From: Flavobacteriales bacterium UBA7443
Lineage (GTDB): Bacteria; Bacteroidota; Bacteroidia; Flavobacteriales_D; Sanyastnellaceae
Reading direction: 5' to 3'
DNA length: 37,336 nt
NCBI GenBank assembly: GCA_002477505.1
Contig: DLQB01000140.1
Location: 2,117-39,452, forward strand
The position numbers and the translations under genes are program-made. This document shows, one piece after another, positions 25,901-32,579 of this stretch; the first letter of the stretch is position 1, and each line of letters opens with the position of its first letter. The notes beneath the pieces are model-generated. The model was not told the origin of the DNA. It saw only the letters and a program-made list of their open reading frames with translations, and searched no databases.

Positions 25901-25964
25901 CCACTTGGGCGCTGGTCACCCCAGTTGGACGTTCCTGGATGAAATTGATGTGATTACCGATTGA
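22902..25964 (+). CDS. GH92 alpha-mannosidase lipoprotein with C-terminal accessory domains
   Basis: Predicted calcium-dependent exo-alpha-mannosidase (glycoside hydrolase family 92) of about 1020 aa. The start is uncertain: ATGs at 22866, 22902 and 22923 all precede a signal peptide ending in the lipobox VIGC. Family motifs are VNPFIGTGGHGHTYPGA at the N-terminus, GWDGCGGYHYSD, YGFSHTHLQGTGVSDYGD, and later GNEPSHHMAYLYAYAG and GNEDCGQMSAWHVWSAMGMYP with the candidate acid residues. The catalytic part ends near residue 740. After it come a chitobiase-like Ig region (about 800-870; IEYQVSN, IWARSVNANGNQSSAV) and a discoidin/F5-8C-like domain to the end (GVIDLKENRQITAVEVG, REVQIEVSLDSLAW). These extra domains suggest glycan binding. 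It probably acts on mannosylated glycans at the cell surface. Confidence 0.9.
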   Translation: MQSFRNQMPPSISIALGSLAVLFVIGCSDQSPTPLHQEVNPFIGTGGHGHTYPGATSPFGMVQLSPDTRLTGWDGCGGYHYSDTAIYGFSHTHLQGTGVSDYGDILFMPCTQFNEEGTSWPERYKSRFSHDSETAHAGHYQVDLLDHGIQVDLTTTPRVGIHRYQLNEPDTLTLIVDMNHRDELVHYSIYPMNDSTLVGHRVSDNWAKEQHVYFAARFDRAFEWQDQLSEIKDLGQDGNGILQQEMEFVPVFACDFGVVDELNARVALSFVSIEGALKNLEAEAPTNDFNHYLQEATAHWDEQLACVIAEGGTDEDRKKLYTALYHCFTTPNIANDVDGKYRGTDLEPHQLGAEDGNHYTVFSLWDTYRALHPLLNWLEPARSRDFIRTMLRMYEEGGQLPVWELAGNYTGCMIGYHSVPVIADAWSWGIEDFDQQLALNAMVQAGDSMHLGLPAYIERGYIPLDEEHESVSKTLEYAFDDACISVFANEIARKAEDDSPIGLIEIERRFKNRALSYRNLFNSKSGFIQPKRGGAWLDNYEPREVNFNYTEANGWQYNFYVPHDINGHMNLIGGPAAYESLLDEMFEGTSETTGRSQPDITGMIGQYAHGNEPSHHMAYLYAYAGNHGKTVKLVQQIQENLYSNAPDGLSGNEDCGQMSAWHVWSAMGMYPVCPGSDQLVAGTPSFSSMRITPRQKQGSSPEKKQLHIERFGSGPHVNGVSSHFGSSTVLQSQTKSWFSKELVQQGGRIQFKTDADSSKSFGSALADRPSEHWEDERFTGVPVIEAPMTFRSKTFMVSILPNAKEDAIEYQVSNQRLKKASESWKPYSHPFEVSADAQIWARSVNANGNQSSAVSHQIRRISHNWTLDLQTAFDPQYAASGTNAMIDGIQGPRHYQTGDWQGFWGEDVKGVIDLKENRQITAVEVGALRDIRPWIFLPREVQIEVSLDSLAWRVFGGGAKGHEKADDDEEALVHRFKIEGKASARYIRFEIVNFGPLPENHLGAGHPSWTFLDEIDVITD

Positions 25965-25966
25965 AC

Positions 25967-27181
25967 ATGTCAGAAACGAAGGGGTCAATGAATGAATATT
26001 TACTTCAAGCAGGGTTAGCACAGACCACTTTGCATCCGCTCAATCTTCGCGTGCGCCATGCAGCGGGGTCAATCATCACCCTTGAAGATGGCCGCGAACT
26101 CATTGATTTTATTTCGGGAATAGGTGTAAGTTCATTTGGACATGGAAACCCTCAAATCACACAGGCGCTGAAGGAGCAGATCGATCTCCACCTTCACGTG
26201 ATGGTCTATGGGGAAATGAGGCAAGCGTCTCAAGACCGAGCCGCAAAACTTCTTCTGTCCTTGTTGCCTGACGATTTGGACACGGTATACTTTGTCAATT
26301 CAGGGGCGGAAGCCGTTGATGGCGCATTAAAACTCGCGCGCAGCAGCACAGGTCGCCAGAAGATCATGGCGGTTGATGGCGGCTACCACGGGAATACCTT
26401 CGGTGCATTGACCGTTAGTTCCAACAAAGCACGAAAGGCACCGTTTGAACCCCTGATTCCGGGAGTTGAATTTTTGATTTGGAATGACGTTCAAGCGCTT
26501 GATGCGATTGACCATACGTTTGCAGCGGTCATCGTGGAAACCGTCCAAGGAGATGCAGGAATTCGGGTACCGGACCCAGAATGGCTTTCGTCCCTTCGCA
26601 GAAAATGCAACGAGACCGGAACATTGCTCATTTTGGATGAAATACAATGCGGAATGGGCCGCACGGGTAAGCCATTCGCATTTGAACATTTCGGCATAGA
26701 GCCTGATGTTTTATGCTTGGGCAAGGCATTGGGAGGCGGATTGCCCATGGGGGCATTTGTGAGTTCAAAATCACGAATGAAGCAATTCGCCAATGCTCCT
26801 GCATTGAGTCACATCACAACCTTCGGAGGCCATCCTTTGCCCTGCGCATCAGCGGCAGCGGCTTTGCAATTGTTAAAAGACCTGGACTTCCAACACACAG
26901 AAAGGTTAGCGCTTCGATTTGAGCAGACCATGTCGGAGCATGATCTCGTGGAGGAAGTGAGGCGAATCGGCGCCTACATCGCCATTGAACTACCCACCGC
27001 AGAAGCGGTCAATTTCTGTGTGCATCATGCGCTTTCTGAAGGGCTTTTGATTTATTTCTTTTTGAGCACGCCATGCTCCTTTCGGGTGGCTCCTCCCCTG
27101 ACCATGGACGAGGCCACCTGGCTCCGAGCCACGGACATTCTCAGTCAAACATTGGATGCCTGCGCCTCTTCCATGCGTTAA
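25967..27181 (+). CDS. Class III PLP-dependent aminotransferase
   Basis: Predicted aminotransferase of the acetylornithine/4-aminobutyrate type, about 404 aa, cytoplasmic. Family motifs include DFISGIGVSSFGHGNP, VYFVNSGAEAVDGALKLAR, YHGNTFGALTVS, LLILDEIQCGMGRTGKPFAFE (Asp for the pyridine ring) and CLGKALGGGLPMGAF with the PLP-binding Lys. The region TFGGHPLPCASAAAAL is also typical. The substrate cannot be told from sequence alone; ArgD, GabT and lysine epsilon-aminotransferase share these motifs. The ATG at 25967 is 2 bp after the GH92 stop, showing operon membership. Its stop codon and that of the facing esterase gene share the palindrome TTAA at 27178-27181. Confidence 0.88.
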   Translation: MSETKGSMNEYLLQAGLAQTTLHPLNLRVRHAAGSIITLEDGRELIDFISGIGVSSFGHGNPQITQALKEQIDLHLHVMVYGEMRQASQDRAAKLLLSLLPDDLDTVYFVNSGAEAVDGALKLARSSTGRQKIMAVDGGYHGNTFGALTVSSNKARKAPFEPLIPGVEFLIWNDVQALDAIDHTFAAVIVETVQGDAGIRVPDPEWLSSLRRKCNETGTLLILDEIQCGMGRTGKPFAFEHFGIEPDVLCLGKALGGGLPMGAFVSSKSRMKQFANAPALSHITTFGGHPLPCASAAAALQLLKDLDFQHTERLALRFEQTMSEHDLVEEVRRIGAYIAIELPTAEAVNFCVHHALSEGLLIYFFLSTPCSFRVAPPLTMDEATWLRATDILSQTLDACASSMR

Positions 27182-28107
27182 CGAGAATGGTGCCGAATGA
27201 ATTCTGCCATCTTGTCAATGGAACGCTTGGCCTCGGGCAAGATATCGGGAAACAGCTGCCACGCGTGAAGTGCAGCAGGCTCGATTCGAAATTCAAAGGG
27301 GACCTCAGCTTTGCCCAATTCCTCCGCAAGATGCTCGGCATCATGCCACAGATACTCCACCTTGGACGCCTCCAAGTAAACGGGTGGCCATTCCGCTACA
27401 GAGGCCAATATAGGTGAAGCTTTGGGATCAGTGGCGGCATGTCCCTGGAGGTAATGGGTCGCATATTCCAGCATGTCCAAACGCTCAAAAGGACTCCAAA
27501 AGGATTGGCTCGCGGTATTGCTTCTTGAAGAAGGCCTTAAATCAATCCAAGGCGACAACAGAAGCAAACCTTCCGGAGGCTTGCCCTGCTTTTCTATGAC
27601 CTCATTCAACAGTGCAGCAGCTAGGTTCGCGCCGGCCGAGTCTCCCATCAACCAAATTCGTCCTTCCTGTTCGCACATTTCATCGTAACAAGCAAGGAGC
27701 TCATTGATCGCAAATGGAAAGGGCTTTTCAGGAGCTAGGCTGTATTCGGGGATGTAAATATCCGCTTGGCAATTCTTGGCGAGTGAAGTAGCTAATGCCC
27801 GGTGGGTTCGAGCAGAACCAAAAGCGAAACCTCCTCCATGAACCATTAGAATCCGATCAGGGCGATGCTTATCTCGATGCGGTCCAGGCGCACAATAAAT
27901 CTTAGCCGAAGGAATTCCAGCGAGTTCTATTTGTTCAAATGTTACTCCAAACTGACCGGGATATAATCTAGACAAGCCATCCAGAGTGGCCCGAATTTGC
28001 TCAGGTGTCATCTTGATGACATCGCGCCTCCAACTCCGACCCAATTGATGGGTAATGCTTACAAAGCGCTGCGGAATGTTCCAAAGCGATGGGGGCAGCT
28101 GCGCCAT
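27178..28107 (-). CDS. HSL-type alpha/beta hydrolase (esterase)
   Basis: Predicted carboxylesterase of the hormone-sensitive lipase group (alpha/beta hydrolase fold-3), 309 aa, without a signal peptide. Motifs are the oxyanion-hole MVHGGGFAFG (90-93), EYSLAPEKPFP, and the nucleophile elbow MGDSAGAN (Ser157). A candidate Asp lies in VEYLWHDAEHL and the His in AALHAWQLF. The substrate is unknown; such enzymes hydrolyse short acyl esters. It follows the M14 carboxypeptidase gene by 4 bp, so both are likely on one transcript, and its stop codon overlaps the stop of the convergent aminotransferase. Confidence 0.9.
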   Translation of the reverse strand: MAQLPPSLWNIPQRFVSITHQLGRSWRRDVIKMTPEQIRATLDGLSRLYPGQFGVTFEQIELAGIPSAKIYCAPGPHRDKHRPDRILMVHGGGFAFGSARTHRALATSLAKNCQADIYIPEYSLAPEKPFPFAINELLACYDEMCEQEGRIWLMGDSAGANLAAALLNEVIEKQGKPPEGLLLLSPWIDLRPSSRSNTASQSFWSPFERLDMLEYATHYLQGHAATDPKASPILASVAEWPPVYLEASKVEYLWHDAEHLAEELGKAEVPFEFRIEPAALHAWQLFPDILPEAKRSIDKMAEFIRHHSR

Positions 28108-28111
28108 TATT

Positions 28112-29947
28112 TTATTGTCGCTTCGTGATTGATTGAAACACCGGATACCGATTTACAGTGCCCTCATAGTTTGCGGAATTCATATGCAACCAATTAAGCT
28201 GTGCTCTACTGCTCTGTGCGATCTCAGGGTTGGATGCTTTTGCGGATTCAAAGCGAATGCGCAATTCTGCATTGGATTGAAGCATTTCCAGAGCTGTTTC
28301 TTCAAACACGTATGCACTGAAATATTCCTTTTGTTGCATGGCACTATCAAAGAAGTTCCATGTGAAAAAGGAGTCGTGCCCTCGGGGGTCCAATGTTTCA
28401 ATCAAATAACGAGCTCCTATCTGCTCTGTTGGCACGAGCCAATCTCCTTTGAATAACCGGACCTGCTCGGTACGAAACTCCAAGGAGTCGAGTCGATTGA
28501 TATGGTGGCCTTCATAGGGAGCGTTCCTAGCATCGAAACCAAGGATGTAAGTTACGTCTAACTCCATAGTCGTATCTGCAGCAAGCTGAGTCATCTCGAT
28601 GCCATTCCATTGGCAACGATGAACCACTTCCCTCCAGGCTTGTGGTACAACATAGAATTCAGGCAATTGTCCCGTTTCATCTGGCAGGAAACGATTGAAC
28701 CATGGGATTTGACCTTCCCATGTTTGATCGCGATCATAAGCTAGCCGAATATCACCAGTCACTTGACTCACTTCCCTTCGAGCCGTGTAGCCCTTGAAAG
28801 GAATCATTGTTGAATCGGTTGGATCGAGTGACCAATGCACAGGCAACTCGAAAGCGTTTTTGATCCGTTCCGCTTCCTCCGCCCGCAGGCGAACAATATC
28901 CGCGGCGTTTTTCGCTGTGAACAGGGCGATGCATCTGATGAGTTCCAATGTTGCCGCGACGCGCCTTGGAAACGGCTTCAGCATATGCGCTTCTGCTGTG
29001 AAACCCAATGTACCAAACAAAGTGGTGTATCCGGTGCTGTAACGCGGGGACTCCAAGAACCCAATGATGCCTGACTCCGGCGTTTGATTCCGGGTATTAA
29101 CGTAAGGAACGATGGATTCACCGCGTCGCTCCATCGCGTCAAAAATATGCGGCTCCATGACCTCCCTGAGGTACGGTCCAATCACAGGGCCAGCTTTGTC
29201 AGCCTGGGTGGTGATCAGGGTCATGGCATAGGTGTAATCTGCTCCATTGCTTGTGTGCGTGTCGATGAACACATCTGGCTTGATTGCCTGAAAAAGGGTG
29301 ACAAAACTCCGTGCGTTTTGGCTGTCCATTTTGATGAAATCCCGATTGAGGTCGAGGTTTCGAGCGTTCCCACGAAAGCCATATTCCTCTGGGCCTTCTT
29401 GATTTGTTCGGGTGCAACAATTCCGATTCAATGCGCCACCGACGTTGTACATGGGCACAATCACCACATCCATGGAAGCAAGCAAATCCCGCAATCTCCG
29501 TTCGTCATTCAGTATTTCCCTCGCCCACGCAATGGAGGCATCCACACCGCATGGCTCTCCCGGATGAATCGCATTATTGATGAGCAAGCAAGCTTTGGTC
29601 CCATTGGCTCCGCGTTCTTTTTGTAATTTACTCAAGTCATTTAAGCTCTTCAGGTCCTTTGCATTGTTACTGAGAACAAAGGCATGAATGGGCCTGCCAA
29701 CGTCGCTTGACCCCACCTCCAGTAACGACGCGAATTCTGAATCGGCGGACAACGACTGGAAGTTATCGATGGTTTCGCGCCAAGTTGGCGTCACATTGTT
29801 CAGGATGTCTGCCGTGGGGTCACTTGTGTAGACCTGGCCATAGCCATGTGCAACGGGCAGCGCCATGATTGCGACACATAGGCATCGAAACGCACCTTTC
29901 AAGGACAGCAGCGAGCAAGCAAGGAGAGCTGGTGCATGGTATTTCAT
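28112..29947 (-). CDS. M14 family zinc carboxypeptidase, exported
   Basis: Predicted exported metallocarboxypeptidase of 611 aa. The N-terminal 38 residues form a longish signal peptide (LLACSLLSLKGAF, CVAIMALPVAHGYGQ). The zinc ligands are His128 and Glu131 in IHPGEPC and His231 in IDTHTSNG. The substrate-binding Arg region appears as NLDLNRDFIKMD. A Glu in TAEAHM (about 325) may be the catalytic acid. The catalytic part covers about residues 55-350; the remaining 260 residues form a beta-rich C-terminal extension of unknown role. It is divergent from yqgE across 43 bp and is followed by the HSL esterase after 4 bp. The family call is firm; the peptide or amide substrate is not known. Confidence 0.9.
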   Translation of the reverse strand: MKYHAPALLACSLLSLKGAFRCLCVAIMALPVAHGYGQVYTSDPTADILNNVTPTWRETIDNFQSLSADSEFASLLEVGSSDVGRPIHAFVLSNNAKDLKSLNDLSKLQKERGANGTKACLLINNAIHPGEPCGVDASIAWAREILNDERRLRDLLASMDVVIVPMYNVGGALNRNCCTRTNQEGPEEYGFRGNARNLDLNRDFIKMDSQNARSFVTLFQAIKPDVFIDTHTSNGADYTYAMTLITTQADKAGPVIGPYLREVMEPHIFDAMERRGESIVPYVNTRNQTPESGIIGFLESPRYSTGYTTLFGTLGFTAEAHMLKPFPRRVAATLELIRCIALFTAKNAADIVRLRAEEAERIKNAFELPVHWSLDPTDSTMIPFKGYTARREVSQVTGDIRLAYDRDQTWEGQIPWFNRFLPDETGQLPEFYVVPQAWREVVHRCQWNGIEMTQLAADTTMELDVTYILGFDARNAPYEGHHINRLDSLEFRTEQVRLFKGDWLVPTEQIGARYLIETLDPRGHDSFFTWNFFDSAMQQKEYFSAYVFEETALEMLQSNAELRIRFESAKASNPEIAQSSRAQLNWLHMNSANYEGTVNRYPVFQSITKRQ

Positions 29948-29990
29948 TAATTCTCTTTCAATCTTTGCACAAAAGTCGGAACTTTACCGC

Positions 29991-30569
29991 ATGATTCGTT
30001 TCACACCGTCATCCAATGCTGAATTAGCGGTAGGTAAGGTGCTTCTCTCGGAACCTTTTTTGAGCGATGCCTATTTCGGAAGAAAAGCCGTGTTGCTCTG
30101 TGAGCACAACGATGAGGGCTCTTTCGGTTTTGTCTTGAATAATTTTGTGCAAGTGGACCTGAATGAGTTATTGGATGAATTGCCAGATTGGGAAGCCAAA
30201 ATCAGTCTCGGCGGCCCCGTCAAACACAGCAATCTCTACTATCTGCATACCAAAGCAGAGGCCCCAGGTGCCGTGATGGTCATGGACGGATTGTTCATGG
30301 GGGGAGATTTCGAATGGTTAAAGTCCGTGATAGATGAGGGAAATGTCGATGAAAGTGAGCTTCGCTTCTTCATTGGCTATGCAGGATGGACGCCCGGTCA
30401 ACTTGAGTCTGAAATCAAAAGCCACTCTTGGTTTGTGACCGAGACGACCATTGAAAACATCATGGACACCAGGGTTGAAGAAGAAACGCTGTGGAAGCAG
30501 TTGATTGAGGACATGGGGGCTGGCTTCGGCCATATTGCAAATGCTCCTTCGGATCCCTCGCTGAACTGA
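29991..30569 (+). CDS. YqgE/AlgH family protein
   Basis: A 192-aa protein of the YqgE/AlgH family (formerly UPF0301), of poorly defined function; AlgH was named from alginate regulation in Pseudomonas. The frame extends 42 codons upstream into the divergent M14 gene, but the ATG at 29991 gives the normal family start (MIRFTPSSNAELAVGKVLLS). Signature blocks are VLLCEHNDEGSFGFVLN, LGGPVKHSNLYYLHT, LFMGGDFEWLK and RFFIGYAGWTPGQLESEI. No signal peptide is present. It is divergent from the M14 gene by 43 bp and converges with the DUF2797 gene, 20 bp away. Confidence 0.93.
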   Translation: MIRFTPSSNAELAVGKVLLSEPFLSDAYFGRKAVLLCEHNDEGSFGFVLNNFVQVDLNELLDELPDWEAKISLGGPVKHSNLYYLHTKAEAPGAVMVMDGLFMGGDFEWLKSVIDEGNVDESELRFFIGYAGWTPGQLESEIKSHSWFVTETTIENIMDTRVEEETLWKQLIEDMGAGFGHIANAPSDPSLN

Positions 30570-30589
30570 GCGTTGTTCCAAAATCAAGC

Positions 30590-31417
30590 CTAGGCCTCTA
30601 ACCGGATGGAGTAGCCGGCGTGGTTGCGGATGTTCAAGGCCGTTCCATCTTCGAAAATAAAGTACTGGCCTTTGATCCCCACAAGTTTCCCTTGAATAGA
30701 CGGAATCTTGTCTAGCCGGATACTTTTGATTTTTTCAGGATACGAAACCACAGGGTAATGAAATGCCAGTGGAGCGCTGTCTTCGTCAAAGAAACTCTCA
30801 TAATCTTCTCCAAGCGAATCAAAACAGCGTTCCCTCCATTCGGTAAGCTCCTCCAGATCGGGTTCGACGCATTGCAGCATTTTGCGAAAGTTGGTTTTAT
30901 CGATCATGATCGATTTTAAGAGCACTTCCAATTCGCCAGCCAATTGCCGATAAGGAACATTGGCGATGACAATAGCCCCAACCGCGCCTTGATCATGCCA
31001 ACGGTATGGTCGGTTTGTAGCGCGTGTTACACCAACCTTGAATCCACTTGTCTGACTTACATAAACACAGTGCGGCTGGTTGTGATGGGCCTGCTCCCAC
31101 TCAAAATCACGCAACGCTATTCCTTCATGGATTCGGCTCAGTTCCGGACGTAAAACACTTTCAACCGCGCTTGGTGCATTGAGCCATGCATTGTAACTCA
31201 TGCCGTCGCCATAGGCCTTCTTAATGGCTTTCCCTGTGACCGTGCAATGGATAGCATTTTGGAAAACGATCGAAATCTCCCTGCCCACTAAATCATTTAG
31301 CTCCAAGGACTTAATCGGCTCCAATCCGTTCGCCCCCTCCAAAGAGTAGTCCACAGATTCCGACGAAACTATCGGGCTTTTCGTCTTCATTTTTCGCAAA
31401 TTACCTACCCATTCCAT
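30590..31417 (-). CDS. DUF2797 family protein
   Basis: A 275-aa protein matching the uncharacterised DUF2797 family as I know it. The central block CTVTGKAIKKAYGDGMSYNAWL, followed by SVLRPELSRIHEGIALRDFEWEQAHHNQPHCVYVS, KVGVTRATNRPYRWHDQGAVGA and ELEVLLKSIMIDKTNFRKML, is characteristic. There is no signal peptide or membrane segment, so it should be cytoplasmic. A role in nucleic-acid or metal chemistry has been guessed for such proteins but is not established. The ATG at 31417 was taken as the start; the first 45 residues are weakly conserved-looking, so a later start is possible. It stands alone between convergent yqgE and the divergent T9SS gene. Confidence 0.85.
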   Translation of the reverse strand: MEWVGNLRKMKTKSPIVSSESVDYSLEGANGLEPIKSLELNDLVGREISIVFQNAIHCTVTGKAIKKAYGDGMSYNAWLNAPSAVESVLRPELSRIHEGIALRDFEWEQAHHNQPHCVYVSQTSGFKVGVTRATNRPYRWHDQGAVGAIVIANVPYRQLAGELEVLLKSIMIDKTNFRKMLQCVEPDLEELTEWRERCFDSLGEDYESFFDEDSAPLAFHYPVVSYPEKIKSIRLDKIPSIQGKLVGIKGQYFIFEDGTALNIRNHAGYSIRLEA

Positions 31418-31513
31418 GCTCCAAAACTAGCGCATATCCAAGCACAGAGTCTATCGCAGCGAGGAAATATCATCGAAAAATCGTATATTGCGATTACGAA
31501 TAAATTCACACGC

Positions 31514-32419
31514 ATGAAAAACATTTTACTCTTGGTCGGGCTGGCGTTTAGCTTATCAGCCGTTTCACAAACCCTTTACGAAGAAGGATTTGAAGGTTTC
31601 GCTGGAGGGGACTACATCTCTTCTTCGAGCAACGTTTGGATTACATGGAGCGGTTCAGGTGACGGGACTGCTGAAGATGCACAAATCTCAACAGATCAAG
31701 CTTACGAAGGCGTTAATTCGTTGCATTGCTACGCGAATTCCGCTGCGGGCGGCCCCATGGACGTCGTCCTTACTGCTGGGTTGGACGGAGGTGTCTATGA
31801 AGCTTCATTTTGGATGTACATTCCTGACGGATCTTCCGGCTACTACAATGTTCAAGAAGATGTTGCTCCCGGTGTAGGATGGGCATTTGATGTTGTTTTC
31901 GCCTTTTCCGGCGACTTTCAAGTTACAGCTGACGCGGCCACAACAGGTTCTGGATCCTTCCCTCTCGACCAGTGGTTCGAAGTGCATCACTTGATTGATA
32001 TGGACAACGACGTAATCACCCTCACTATTGATGGTGTGGCATTGGATGCGTTCCCATTTGACTCTCCATTTGGTGGGGTTAACTTTTACGGATATGGTGA
32101 TGGCCAAACTGTAGGCAACTACTATGTTGACGGCATAAACTTGTCAGCTTCTAACCCCTCTTCAATTGTCTCTGTAGATAATGATTTGGCATTCACTTTT
32201 GGCCCGAACCCGGCAACCAACTACATCAACGTTCAAGGGCAACCGAACGACGCTTGGATGCGTGTAATTGCTCTCAACGGACAATTGGTGGTAGAAGGCC
32301 AACTGAACAACTTGTCCAAAGGCGAAACAATCGAATTGAACCTCGAAGATGGAATCTACTTCCTAGAATTAACGTCGGGCCAAGAACGCTCAACACAACG
32401 ATTAGTAGTCAGCCACTGA
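31514..32419 (+). CDS. T9SS-sorted secreted protein, lectin-like beta-sandwich
   Basis: Exported 301-aa protein. The signal peptide is MKNILLLVGLAFSLSAVS. Residues about 20-215 resemble a concanavalin A/laminin-G-like sandwich: LYEEGFEGFAGGDYISS at the start, YEASFWMYIPDGSSGYYNVQ in the middle, FEVHHLIDMDNDVITLTIDG later. The C-terminal 75 residues fit a type A T9SS sorting domain (FGPNPATNYINV, MRVIALNGQLV, GIYFLELTSGQERSTQRLVVSH). The end VVSH is close to the VVAH of the other T9SS protein in this window. A strong terminator follows. Carbohydrate binding is a guess from the fold; surface or secreted location follows from the sorting domain. Confidence 0.87.
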   Translation: MKNILLLVGLAFSLSAVSQTLYEEGFEGFAGGDYISSSSNVWITWSGSGDGTAEDAQISTDQAYEGVNSLHCYANSAAGGPMDVVLTAGLDGGVYEASFWMYIPDGSSGYYNVQEDVAPGVGWAFDVVFAFSGDFQVTADAATTGSGSFPLDQWFEVHHLIDMDNDVITLTIDGVALDAFPFDSPFGGVNFYGYGDGQTVGNYYVDGINLSASNPSSIVSVDNDLAFTFGPNPATNYINVQGQPNDAWMRVIALNGQLVVEGQLNNLSKGETIELNLEDGIYFLELTSGQERSTQRLVVSH

Positions 32420-32444
32420 TTATAAAATCGCATTCGAAAATTAG

Positions 32445-32470
32445 AAAGGCCCGCAGTGCGGGCCTTTTTT
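32445..32470 (+). terminator. Rho-independent terminator after the lectin-like T9SS gene
   Basis: A perfect 10-bp stem AAAGGCCCGC/GCGGGCCTTT with a 3-base loop is followed by T residues (TTTTTT in total to 32470). It lies 25 bp after the stop codon at 32419. Confidence 0.95.
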
Positions 32471-32539
32471 ACGTCCTGATTTTCACATTCGGCATGTTTC
32501 TTGTCACCTAGATTTTGTGAACACTTAACCTCAATTCAG

Positions 32540-32570
32540 TTCGCTTGAGACCCACCTCAATATATTTTTG
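32540..32570 (+). promoter_or_regulatory. Candidate promoter of the TlpA-like gene
   Basis: TATTTTTG at 32563-32570 matches TAnnTTTG exactly. TTCG at 32540-32543, 19 bp upstream, differs by one base from the -33 element TTTG. The predicted transcript start near 32577 lies just before the first ATG at 32580 and leaves about 20 nt before the ATG at 32598. Confidence 0.35.
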
Positions 32571-32579
32571 ACCCAGAAT

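Noticed and set aside
29865..29990. N-terminal extension of the YqgE/AlgH protein
   Set aside because: It lies over the divergent M14 gene's signal peptide and the family start is at 29991.
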